Of a DNA stretch of 64,000 nucleotides, positions 47,731 to 57,881 are shown one piece after another; positions within the stretch are counted from its first letter, which is position 1, and every line of letters begins with the position of its first letter. The position numbers were made by a program, and so were the translations under genes. Under the pieces are notes generated by a model that was not told where the DNA came from, searched no databases, and saw only the letters and a program-made list of their open reading frames with translations. The DNA comes from Antitrichia curtipendula. Lineage: Eukaryota > Streptophyta > Bryopsida > Hypnales > Leucodontaceae. The stretch spans positions 3,118,696-3,182,695 of the forward strand of contig OX579638.1 in NCBI GenBank assembly GCA_951230915.1, given 5' to 3'.

Positions 47731-48018
47731 TTAACCCCTAAAGAACCACAAGGCTCCTACATCACAAAGTTTACAACCTACGATTTGTCAACAGTTATCG
47801 TGTGGTTACTGTTGTTTCATGGGTTTGTACGTTAATTTAATAGTTATTGCATCATTACGATGCATCATAATGATGCAATAACTATTAAATTAACGTACAA
47901 ACCCATGAAACAATAGTAACCACACAATAACTGTTGACAAATCATAGGTTGTAAACTTTGTGATGTACGTGGCTTCTACAACATGATTTTTTGTACCCTT
48001 TAGTCTCTTAGGGATTAA
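47731..48018. mobile_element. Hairpin MITE of the TTAACCCCTAAAG family
   Basis: The ends are TTAACCCCTAAAGAACC and TCTCTTAGGGATTAA. Nearly the whole interior is one inverted repeat: arms of about 100 bp (about 47758-47857 and 47867-47968) match with only a few mismatches around a loop near ACGATGCAT. An RNA from it would fold into a long near-perfect stem, a possible siRNA or miRNA-like source. Confidence 0.85.
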
Positions 48019-48794
48019 TATTATATTGAAATAAAGTAGGGTTAGCCAAGATTGTCCATAATATTGTTAATCAATAATGGGGTCTGTTATACTTCCACAA
48101 GAAGTGGAAGCCTCCAACATGGCAATTTCCTAAACTTGCTAATGATTTTTTTGCAACTTTCCACTCATCCAATAATGCTAGCATTGCAGCTTCCCAATCA
48201 ACCAATGATTCTTTACAAATTATAATTAAGTTCACTCCGAAGCATATAGAGAGGTATTAACCCTTTTCTAAGGAAAAAAGGTTTAGGCTAACTAATAATG
48301 TTATGTCTCTCTTTGTATAAATTGAAATAGAGTTTAGAGTTTACGCTTCCCCGCATAAATTATTTTTTTATAGCTTTTGACTTTTCTAAAACGAAGTTGA
48401 CTCTGTTTTTGTATTATTGATGGACTTTGGTTGGAGTTTATCTCCTATCTTGAATAAACAAAGTCTCAATTCATGTTTTTTATAATACCTCTTTTGGGAA
48501 TGAAGATTATAGTGCTAACTAAAGTTGATCTTACTTGTAGTTTAACATTTCTTTATATTCATATTTCTCTTACTTATATTTTTACATTTATTTGCATTTG
48601 TACTTTACTTATAATTTTCTTTCAATCATAATCATATTTTTCCTCTTTCCAAACTCAAAGCTCTCTCCACAACCCCACTGAATCTCATGTCCCCAACTCG
48701 ATCCCCATTTGCTAAGCTCTGATAGAAAAAAATGAATGAAAGCCTAGTCTTGAATGAACATCTCCTGCTCGGATGATGCATCAGGAAAGTATCC

Positions 48795-49182
48795 CCCCAT
48801 TAAAATAATATTGTTTCAATGGTTTCACGGTCCAATATTGAAAGCATATTGTTACTGTACAAAAACTAAGGTAACTTTGTCTATGACAAGCCAACTTTGG
48901 AATAGCCTAATGCAGGCCCAGAAATTCATAAGCAGTACAAGATCTTGTGAAATGTACTACCGTACTCATGGAATTTTTGTCTTGCATTAGGTTGGTCCAA
49001 AATTCTGCGTGTTGTAAGCACAGTTACCCTTACACTGTAACAATATAGTTTCAATGGGAATGCACTGTTTTCACTGAAACTACATTGTTGCAGTACTACT
49101 TTTGTACTTGAGTAGTACACTTTCAATATTGGACTGTGAAACCATTGAAACAGTATTGCAACAGTACTAATAGAGTAAGGGG
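48795..49182. mobile_element. Foldback MITE upstream of MTN
   Basis: Inverted arms about 48808-48870 and 49110-49170 share TGTTTCAATGGTTTCAC and CCAATATTGAAAG. The ends have CCCCCC on the left and GGGGG on the right. About 390 bp, no ORF. It ends shortly before the GC-richer 5' region of MTN, so it may sit in that gene's promoter. Confidence 0.65.
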
Positions 49183-50164
49183 GTTAGTTCCCGATGTGAT
49201 TTCAACGAAGTCGTCGTCGGAAATGCTTTCGCAGGTTCGCAACTCCAAGTACTGTAGTGGTTTCGTCCCGAGCATCCTCCGTCCATCAGTCGCCTGAGAT
49301 ATCTCTTGCTAATTCGACCCGTTTCTAACACCGTCCGAAGGTTGGCATCTTCAGTGCGCTTTCAACGTGCACCGTCCACCAGTCGCCCGACAGATCTTCC
49401 ACACTGCAGTTCGCTGGTCGTTGACTTTTCTCAGAAGCGGCGCCGCCTCGGGGAGATTGCAGGCTCGATTTTGGGTGTTGTCGAGATTCGAAGCTCCCAA
49501 TCTCTCCTCAATTCAACCCTTCCTTCGAATCGGCAATCCCTGAAAGCTTGAATCGCGCCTCGTTTGAGCAGGTGAGCTAGCGCTTCAATCATCATTTATC
49601 ATGCGCCAGCTTTGGAAGGACAATGCGTCAATTGTAGACTCTAGCGGTCGGAAATTCTGTTTTTCTGGAATTCGTGAGCTTGAATTTTTTGAAGTGGAAC
49701 TCTTTATCTTTCGCTTTAGTTGAATTTTCCTTAAATTCTGGAGCCGAGGTGGTTGCGTTTCTGCGTGGTTGACGAGAAGCCTGGATGCATTTCTTTTTCT
49801 GCAGGGGGGGTAATCGGGGTTACGGTTTCTGAAGGTGTTGCTGGAAAGAGTGTGTCAGTGTCTTTCGTTGATTACAGGTTGCAATTGAATTGATCTCTTT
49901 AGGGTTTTTTGCTTGATTTAGTGTTGAACTTTAATGTTGAATTAGTAATAAAAGGTTCGAGACTCTACATTCGAACTTCTATTTATCTTACCCCTGAGGT
50001 CCCAACTTTTAACATAGTTTGAATTGGTGACAAATGTGCTACAGTCAGCAATAGTGTGGCAAGTGTGCAGGTATTCTAGAATGACCATAGAGAGGTTTGA
50101 GTATATTCGTGCAGCCAAGGATGATTTTTGGTGGTTGCAGACGAAGTGAGGAAGGGGAGTGGAC

Positions 50165-52400
50165 ATGGCGGAGTCGGAGGATGTTGGTGGGAAGAACGGC
50201 GGAGGCAAGACCATCATTAATACAGTCGTACTTGTCATTGGTAAGGGAGTGTCTACTTATGCGCAGCCTTTTTTTCTATGACTGCCTGTCCTGTCTCGAA
50301 TATTTGGAACATTTGAGTGACCCTTGTGTCTGTTCATGCTTGTTGCTAGCAATGGAGGCCGAAGCACTTCCCTTGGTGGAAACGCTCCTGCTCGTGGAAG
50401 ATGACGAATCATCAACCATGTAAGCAATGTACCCTCTGAGTATGGCGACTTCTGTTCTTCAAAGGAGGTATGGGCGAAGAATCATTCTCAAGTTTTCTCA
50501 TTCAATGATTTCATGATTGTTTTGCAGATTTCCCAAAGGAGCTCCCTGGAAGAAGTATTCCGGGGATGTTGGTGGACTTAACGTCCATGTTGTTGTTCCT
50601 GGAAAGGACATGACTTTAGGTTTGTATCATCCCAGTTGGCAAGGTAGAGGATGTAGATGAGTTGCTGCTGGCGATAGGGTTTAGGGTTTGAGGGTTTGAG
50701 GGTTTAGGGTTTAGTATTTTAAGGTATACTGTTCTTCAGAATACTTCACTCAACAAATATGTGAATTTTTTGTATGTTTACTTTGCAGGGGTGGACAGCA
50801 TTGGGACTGTTCCCTCTTCTTTGCTGACTTACGCTGCTGGCGTAGCTCTCCGACCTGATTTGATCATCAACGCTGGCACTGCGGGTGGATTTCAGGTACT
50901 TGATTACTGTTACTTGTAGAAGCTTTTATTCATGGGTATTAACTTCCACCAATATGAAAGAGACATCCACGTTGTAGAGTGATTTGATATGTTACGCAGG
51001 CTCTAATTTATCGCAGATTTTGTGTGATTTCAGAAGCTGATCGTGGCATCCCACAGTTGACTACTGCAAATTTTATATAACTGGATTTGAATCTAGGATG
51101 AATGTTTTATATTACTTTAGAGGAATAAGTTTGTGTCGTTCATGTTTTCCGTTTTTGCGAAGTAGTTAACTTCTTTAAAACTGATTTCTGTTTGTTCGCA
51201 GGCAAAGGGAGCCGGCATTGGCGATGTTTATGTTGCAACGGAGTTTGCGAATCATGACCGCAGGATACCTATTCCTGTACGTTTAGATAACGAACTCCTT
51301 GATGAAATTGCCACATTGTGTACTGCTCCCTGTATAGTTTCAAACCTTGTTGCTTGTTTCATGCAGGGATTCGACAAGTACGGAGTAGGAACCATGGAAG
51401 CTCTGCCGGCTGGCAATCTCATCAAAGACCTCAAACTCAAGGTGCGCTGGTGCACGCCCATACCTCTTGAATATCACCTCTCTACTCTCACATCCTCTAT
51501 TCTCGGAATAACTTCTTGGTGTCGCTTCTACATGAAACTCTATTGGTCTATTCATGGGTCTATTGAACTGCATATAATTTCGTGTGTTTTGGGTGCCTAA
51601 GATTGTGACATTTAAAAGGTATTTGTGTATTCTCATTTGTAGGAAGGGAAGGTCTCCACTGGAAATTCCTTAGACATGTCATTGCAAGACGAAGAATACA
51701 TCAAGGCCAATGAGGCAACCATCAAGGACATGGAGGTCAGTCGCTAACAAAATGGACCATGAAACCCATCAGGCTTATCTGGTTTACATGGACAAACTGA
51801 TCTAGCTGTGACATTTGCAGCATTCTATCGGTCACTAGGTGGTGTCGGAGCTTGCAAATTCTCCTACATTGTTTCATCGGGTTTGAATGAGTGCGAGTTT
51901 GTGTTCTGCACGGAGAGGCAATATTGAGACGATACTTCAAAATGCTATAATATATCTAACGAATATTGGAGCTGTGGTTGAAGTCGAGCCCAGTCTAACG
52001 CCGCGTATTGTTTGTGGTCTGTGCGATTCTGAGCCCATGCCAAGATCTTTTCTCTTAAGTCACTTGCTTCAATCTGCGTAGGGGTTTCAAGTTTGGGAAC
52101 AGAATCGTCTATAGAACTGGAACCAAAAGCTCGCACTCCGACAACTCCCATTTGATTGAAATCAGGGCTTTCTGTGAATGAACTTGTGTGCAGGCTGCTG
52201 CGCTGGCGTATGTGGCGAACCTGCTAGCTATTCCTATGATCTCCTTGAAGGCTGTGACTGACATTGTGGATGGGAACAAGCCAACGGCGGAAGAGTTTCT
52301 GGAGAGCTTGTCCTTGGCTGCGTCCGTCTTGTCCAGGACTGTGCCTCTTGTGCTCAAATATGTGTCGGGGAAGAGCATTGCTGACCTTCATTCTTCATAG
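50165..52400 (+). CDS. MTN: 5'-methylthioadenosine nucleosidase (MTN), eight coding exons
   Basis: Coding exons: 50165-50240, 50350-50419, 50528-50619, 50789-50895, 51202-51276, 51367-51441, 51643-51735, 52194-52400. All introns are GT-AG and phases agree, giving 264 residues. The enzyme cleaves 5'-methylthioadenosine to adenine and methylthioribose, feeding the methionine salvage (Yang) cycle. It clears a by-product of ethylene, polyamine and nicotianamine synthesis. Motifs follow plant MTN: MEAEALPLV at about 27 (general-acid Glu), NAGTAGGF, IGDV, HDRRIPIP, the Met-Glu pair in KDMEAAA, and the catalytic Asp in KAVTDIVDG. The N-terminal 25 residues are polar and non-conserved. A leader intron is likely, from GTGAGC at 49571 to TGGTTGCAG at about 50140. 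All key residues are present, so the gene should be functional. Some plant MTNs also act on S-adenosylhomocysteine; this cannot be read here. Confidence 0.95.
50679..50714. repeat. Telomere-type repeats within MTN intron 3
   Basis: About five GGGTTTA/GGGTTTGA units in tandem, in the intron between coding exons 3 and 4. Confidence 0.8.
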
Positions 52401-53480
52401 CCATGTGCATTTCGAATTCTCTCTCTGCAGAAAACAGGCATCAGTAGTGAAGAATCTTGACAACGTGCTCAGTTTATGACTGAAGCGGGGTCTTGAAAGC
52501 GAACAGATTATGAGTGCATCTTATGTGATTTCCGAACACAATCAACTGAAATCAGCAAGTTTTAGTTCATTATGTCTGAATCAAGTACTTCAGCCGAGGG
52601 GTTACGTAATTCTGTTGATAATTTTCAGAGTGAGACTTCTTCAAGTGATATATATTGTACCCTACTGAAAGCTGAATTGCCGAGGTTTTCGCATCATACT
52701 TTGTTTGCTGATACTATCATAAATGCATCGGGTCGATCCACCAGGAACCGTTGTTTTGCCAGCAGCAGGCGGGGCACGACGAGGGCGATGCGCTCCCTTC
52801 CGTTTACACTCCGATTCCTGCAACATCCTCGACTCTCGGTTCATGTCTCCTATCCTGCACAGTCCGACACAGTGACACCAAGTAACTTGTTGCCTGCTCT
52901 GCCATTGCCTAATACGTCATTGCAACACATTTCTCACCTATAGACTTGAAAATCACGCATCAAGAATGAGGGGGTAGAAGGCGAGTGACCTCGACGCTAT
53001 GAGTGACAAAATTGTGTGCTTGTAACAGCTAATCAAATTCTCCTCTTCTCTGCTCCACACGAGCAAGCAACTCAATCAGTACTTGCAATTGAAGAGCTTC
53101 GACATTTTGTAATTTAAGAATCAAAAGCATATAAATCCAACATCGAGCTAGAAATTTAGTGGGCTAGCAACTATCATATCGAGAATTCTGATGGAGTTTT
53201 AGGGTGGCAAGGCCTGTGAAATTTAATGCAACAAAAATACTCCAGAATAAGCTTTAAGTGCCTGCCACTAGCACTGAAGCATCACAGTCACAATGAGGAG
53301 CCACGACTGGCCTTCCAGAGAAACTCATGGCAAAAGATTATTGCAGATTAAGGCTCTGACTCACGGATCATGCCGTGAATGTGGGTGACTCCGCTTGTAG
53401 AAATCGTTTTCAAGAATTGAAACACATTCGTTGCCATCAAATTAAAGAACTCCTTCTACAACAGGTAATGAAAAGGTGAG
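52401..53480. other. MTN 3' flank, no supported gene
   Basis: The first few hundred bases are probably the MTN 3' untranslated region. A 123-codon frame at 52572-52943 is Ser-rich and motif-free and is not called. Confidence 0.45.
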
Positions 53481-53489
53481 ACCATAGAG

Positions 53490-53642
53490 TTACCCAGTGC
53501 CGTCGAACATGTAGGCTCTATCGGCCAACTGGTTGGGAGATCCGACCGTGGCGTCCTTCGAGGGCTTTTTCAATTTGATATCAACCTCGAAAGCACGGCT
53601 GCGCATTTTCAGCTGTAAGTCCCACAGATTGAAACCTTGCAT
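53490..53642 (-). CDS. Small ORF (50 aa) or last exon of an unrecognised gene
   Basis: ATG at 53642 to TAA at 53490-53492. The C-terminal part is charged and then polar, with KLKKPSKDATVGSPNQLADR and an end in MFDGTG. Composition looks like real protein rather than random translation. A possible 3' splice site (GACTTACAG) precedes the Leu-Lys-Met at about 53612, so this could instead be a terminal exon. Family not recognised and no upstream exon found. Confidence 0.35.
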   Translation of the reverse strand: MQGFNLWDLQLKMRSRAFEVDIKLKKPSKDATVGSPNQLADRAYMFDGTG

Positions 53643-54017
53643 ATATGAAGAGCCCGGCGATGATCTCCAATTGATTTACGAGCAGGTAAGGAAAGCATGC
53701 ATACTGTGATATCATTCCCTCTCACGTCTCACAATATTAAAACCCTAAAACTACGTACTAAATTGCACAGAGTGGGGCATCTCTACATTGTACAAGCTCA
53801 CACGGACAACGTCAGTATCACGAACTTGAATGCTTTTACGACAGATAAGTTAGTCCCAAAACATTCTCTCTACCAGAATCTCCATCAATTTCAAAAGAAT
53901 AGCTAGCATGTATTGGATATAAATCCGGCGCGTGAGGACTCGAGAATGCTCATTACGGATTGCGCAAAAGAATAAGCTTACGTACAGTTACGGGGTGCAC
54001 GGCAGCCGATTTCCGAG

Positions 54018-54355
54018 ATCGACTATCCGCAGATGATCTGACCAAAAAAAAAATCGAACCTAACATCGGGAGGTCTCCAATCAATAGTCGAATACTCTTG
54101 ACACCCACCACCAGAATGACCAAAACGTGCACAATTCGCAAACTCTGCACGATTCGCAAAACGTGCCCAATACACAAAATGTGCGCATTTCGCAAAATGC
54201 GCGCAATGAGCAAAAACTTTAATAGTAAAAGTATTGTGGACTATCTGCAGATGATATTCTGCAAAACAACCAACCAACCAACACCAGCAAGTCTCGAATA
54301 CAAAAATACTCTCATCACCTACCACCAGAATAACCAAAAAGTACACAATTCAGCA
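54018..54355. repeat. Local duplication plus five 18-bp tandem units
   Basis: Positions 54122-54211 are five tandem 18-mers (AAAACGTGCACAATTCGC and variants) with exact period. The preceding 110 bp (CTATCCGCAGATGAT... to the repeat) recur at about 54240-54355 with the same order (CTATCTGCAGATGAT, CAAGTCTCGAATAC, ACCACCAGAATAACC). Confidence 0.85.
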
Positions 54356-54606
54356 ATATGCAGGATGCTTCCCCCCATTAACAGTACCAATTTTCTGGGA
54401 TTGGATCACCTCGAGCTTCGCCGCAACGACAAGGGCCTTCTCTTGGCATTCCCCGGCGAGTTCACCCGTGACCCCCCTCCCCCAATCAACAGCACCCCCA
54501 AATCATCCGCCGCGCGTTCATCCGCCAAGCTCGCGAACGTCGGTCCTCATTCGCAGCTCGTAGTTGCAGGTCACGGCACATCCTTCGTCGCCTCACCCCC
54601 CGTGGG

Positions 54607-55569
54607 ATGAATCAAAATCGTCATCGGACCTATTCGCAGCACGCGCACGCCCTGCGGCTTCTCCGAGTCCCCTCCGCCCAGGGGAGGAGAGCCCAGGGAA
54701 GTTGCTGGTCGCATGGAGATTTGGAAAACTTTATTTCCGAGGGACTTTTCTATGTACAGGTGGTTGCAGGAGGGGGGGAAGCCGGGACCGAGCTCACTCG
54801 GGAGGGAGGAGAGAGTGGTGGCGCACATGCAAGAAGGGTGGCCAGGGAGCATTTTCCAACGGAAACGGGAGGAGGGTTTCTCCATAGCTCGAGAGCTCGA
54901 GTTTTTTTGCGGCTAGGGGAAGAGAGGAAGAGTCGTCGGGACATATGGTTCGGGACACATGATTCTCTTGCTGTTGCTTCGTCCTCTTGGAATTGTCTGT
55001 TAGGATTTAGGATTGGAATGTACAGGAAGATCGAGTTACGAAGAAAAGACAACAAGAGTCCTCGGGACACTGGTTTCCCTCCAGATGCTGATTTTGCTGT
55101 TGCTTCGTCCTCTTACTCATCATCTCCTTGTGATTCCTGCGCATTCCCCTGTTTTCCCAGTTCTCCGATTGCCATCCCCTTTGCTACTCTCGTAGATTTT
55201 GATTTTCACAGATCGCCCTCTGCAGTAAGGGATTTCTCCGATTGCCCCTCTTTGCTAGTCTTGCAAGTGATTTTTCCGATTGCTAATTTCCCCTTTGCTA
55301 CTCTTGCAGATTTTGTTTTTTATAAAACGCCGATTCCAGGAAGTGATGTGCCCGATTCCTTCCTTGCAAACACTGCATCAACCATTTCCGACGGCGATGC
55401 TCAGACATTGGCACATCCTGAACGACCACTCCGTTTGAATCCCGTAGAAAATCAGGGAAGTTGCATTAAATTGGCAAGTTTAGTGCAACTGGAGTATAAT
55501 CTTAAATCTAATCCTTTTTTCAATTATGAAAGGATCAGACAAATTGCTTACGCATTTCATCTGTGGTAA
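54607..55569 (+). CDS. Uncertain 320-codon ORF
   Basis: Long open frame in a GC-richer patch, from the ATG at 54607. The translation shows no domain. The middle contains a repeated FPFATL-type peptide (about residues 190 and 234), caused by a diverged DNA repeat. The N-terminal third is Arg/Gly-rich, and the opposite strand is also open there. No splice or TATA evidence. It may be leader or promoter DNA or a gene relic; I give it as a weak candidate only. Confidence 0.2.
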   Translation: MNQNRHRTYSQHAHALRLLRVPSAQGRRAQGSCWSHGDLENFISEGLFYVQVVAGGGEAGTELTREGGESGGAHARRVAREHFPTETGGGFLHSSRARVFLRLGEERKSRRDIWFGTHDSLAVASSSWNCLLGFRIGMYRKIELRRKDNKSPRDTGFPPDADFAVASSSYSSSPCDSCAFPCFPSSPIAIPFATLVDFDFHRSPSAVRDFSDCPSLLVLQVIFPIANFPFATLADFVFYKTPIPGSDVPDSFLANTASTISDGDAQTLAHPERPLRLNPVENQGSCIKLASLVQLEYNLKSNPFFNYERIRQIAYAFHLW

Positions 55570-55579
55570 TCGGAAAATT

Positions 55580-56380
55580 GCCGATTGAGTTGAAATTGCT
55601 GGCGGATTTCACGTGTTTGGAAAGGATTGCGATTGCCTCGAAAACAGGTTGAGAGTAAGGTTGTGCGCGATGATAATCTGAGATTCGACTATTGAATGTT
55701 CAAAAGCAAAGTGCGGTGGCAAGAGGGACTTTGGAAGAGGTTCCAGTGGTTGCCGACAATGGGACGTCAGATAGTCATGACGATTGTGATGTAAAGAAAA
55801 TCAAGAAGAAGAGAAAGAAAAGAGTCAAGGCTATTTTCTTTAACCCCTAAACGTCCAGAGTCCTCTCCAGAATAAACGATTTGGGAAAAATCATTTCAAA
55901 GAACTATTTGGAAGAATATTTTGGAATTGGTAAACAAATGAAAGCTGTAGGTTTTGAATTTTAGATTCCATCCGTACGGTTAGATTCACCTATGCTATCA
56001 TTGAAATGTTTTTATGAATTTTTAAAAGAGAAATTTTAAAATTCCTTCAGAATTTGATTACAAGCAAAATATTACCATTTTCGGAGTAAAATTTGTAGAA
56101 AATTGATTTGAAAGGAGGTTCTCTTGGCATGGGTGATTTTGGGGAATTTTTGTGTTCTTTACATCTATGATCTCAATTTTGGCTTGGTCAACCACTTGAC
56201 AAACTTCCACATTTGTAATTTTAGAAAAATATGTACTCTAATGACACCAAATCAAACCAATAGATAGGCAACAACTTGATAAAATATCTCCATAAATTAG
56301 GATGACTTTCATTCAAGTAAAAACGAGAGGAAAAAAAGAATATGAATCTATTTATCGTCCAAAAATTGGATATCAGAGCG
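55580..56380. other. Gene-free sequence
   Basis: Contains a TTTAACCCCTAAACGTCC motif at about 55841, like the start of a TIR-family element, and a CATCCGTACGGTTAGATTC block at about 55970 typical of that family, so an incomplete copy is likely. No coding signal. Confidence 0.4.
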
Positions 56381-56606
56381 CTCCAAGGTTAACCTATAAA
56401 CGACGTTGAGGACGTTTTCCATTTGATGAATGACAAAGAATCTCTTTGTGTAGGACAAAAGTGCAATTATTCATCTTCCAAATTTTGTGTGAAAAGGAAA
56501 GGTCTTCTACATGAGTGCTTTTACATTTTTTAAAACCAACAATTCACATGGTATCAAAACAAATCATTTCCATGGTGACCAACTCGTTGTTTAAAGGTTA
56601 TATTGG
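56381..56606 (+). mobile_element. About 240-bp MITE, second family, copy 2
   Basis: Same block order as 39616-39855: GTTAACCTATAAACG start, AGAATCTC, GTAGGACAAAAGTG, GAAAGGTCTTCTAC, ATTCACATGGTAT, and a TTTAAAGGTTATA end. Confidence 0.65.
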
Positions 56607-56997
56607 TTACAAGAAACAAAGTGAGTAACAAGAGGCTAACATTAGATTGTTCTAAAAAACTTCAAGTCCCATGTTAAAATTAGTTTTCATGGAATATGAA
56701 AATTGATACAAAATATGTTCAAATCAACACAATTTTGTTATTATTTTAGTAGATAGTCACTCAATGATTTAAAGCCTCAATTAATAAAACTGAAGCCAGA
56801 CACTTTAGTATATTTTTTAATTTATTTTTTCAAATTATAGGAATCAAAATACTAGTGTCAACTGTTAAGTCAAGTTGTTAAGAAAAGATATTGGATAATC
56901 TACACACTTGTCAATAAATATATATTATATATATTTGTAGCCATATTCATAGCCATGTTTAATCATAGTTGTGTTGGTATATGTCTATCATTGGATT

Positions 56998-57881
56998 TTA
57001 AACCTCTAAAGTCCCAAAGCTCTTTTCCATCAAAAAACACTCAAACCTACCATTTCTATAACAAAGAGCAAAAATAAAATTTAATAGGTTTTTTCCCAGC
57101 ATATCTTACCATAGGATCTTGTACTATACTAGTATAAGAATGTGTGGAAGAAGTTTCACAGAATTTGACCGTGTAGACTGCAAGATATTTGCGGTTAAAG
57201 TGAAGGAAACAAAGATTTTTCTACCTTGCTTGACTACATTTTTGGGTTTTGAACCTTCTTAATTTAAAATTTTTGCTTTGCTGATTTCTAATTTCTAATT
57301 TTGTATAATGAAGAATTAAGTTGAGAGACTAGAAAAAAATTCGAAAAAATACACACTCAATTTTCACTCATTAAAAATTTGTTAAATAGAAATAAGTTCA
57401 AGATTAAAGGAAATTTTAAATTGTTAATAAAGATTATTCTAGCAAGAGATATTAACCTTGTGAAATTTTTTTGTGCAAAAATTGAGGTCACAATGGAATC
57501 CTACAGGTTATTTTTTCAATAAAATACTCTAATTGCTCAAAAAACAAGACTGTCCATACCTTTCACATAATAAATCCAAATGGAATAAATGAATGCTTCC
57601 CACGTACACAAAAATATAATTTATATGAACAAAAAATTTAAATATTTTACTTTAGGTTTTCTTGAAGTTTTTTTTCTGCCCGTCAAATTGAAAAAAAGGC
57701 TTTCTGTGCCATAATTTTTGCTCCTAGGCTCTGATTGAAATAAAAATTATATTTTTGGAAAGCTAATGAGTTTTTCTATCATCACAAAAAAATCTGAAAA
57801 TCACAACAAATATTGAGACTGTAAGAGCCTGCCCAAAATCCATTTTGTCCCTTGAGGGAACACTAGAACTTTAGGGATTGA
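56998..57881 (+). mobile_element. TIR element, CCCCTAAAG family, long copy
   Basis: The left end TTAAACCTCTAAAGTCCC pairs imperfectly with the right end CTTTAGGGATTGA. The interior holds the full block series of the family: TCTTTTCCATCAAAAAACAC, TAGGATCTTGTACTATAC, GAATTTGACCGTGTAGACTG, CAAGATATTTGCG, TGCTCCTAGGCTCTGATTG and CCATTTTGTCCCTTGAGGG. The ends are more diverged than in the 41735 copy, so this copy is older. Confidence 0.65.

Noticed and set aside
52572..52943. 123-codon ORF downstream of MTN
   Set aside because: Ser-rich, motif-free and within the likely MTN 3' untranslated region.
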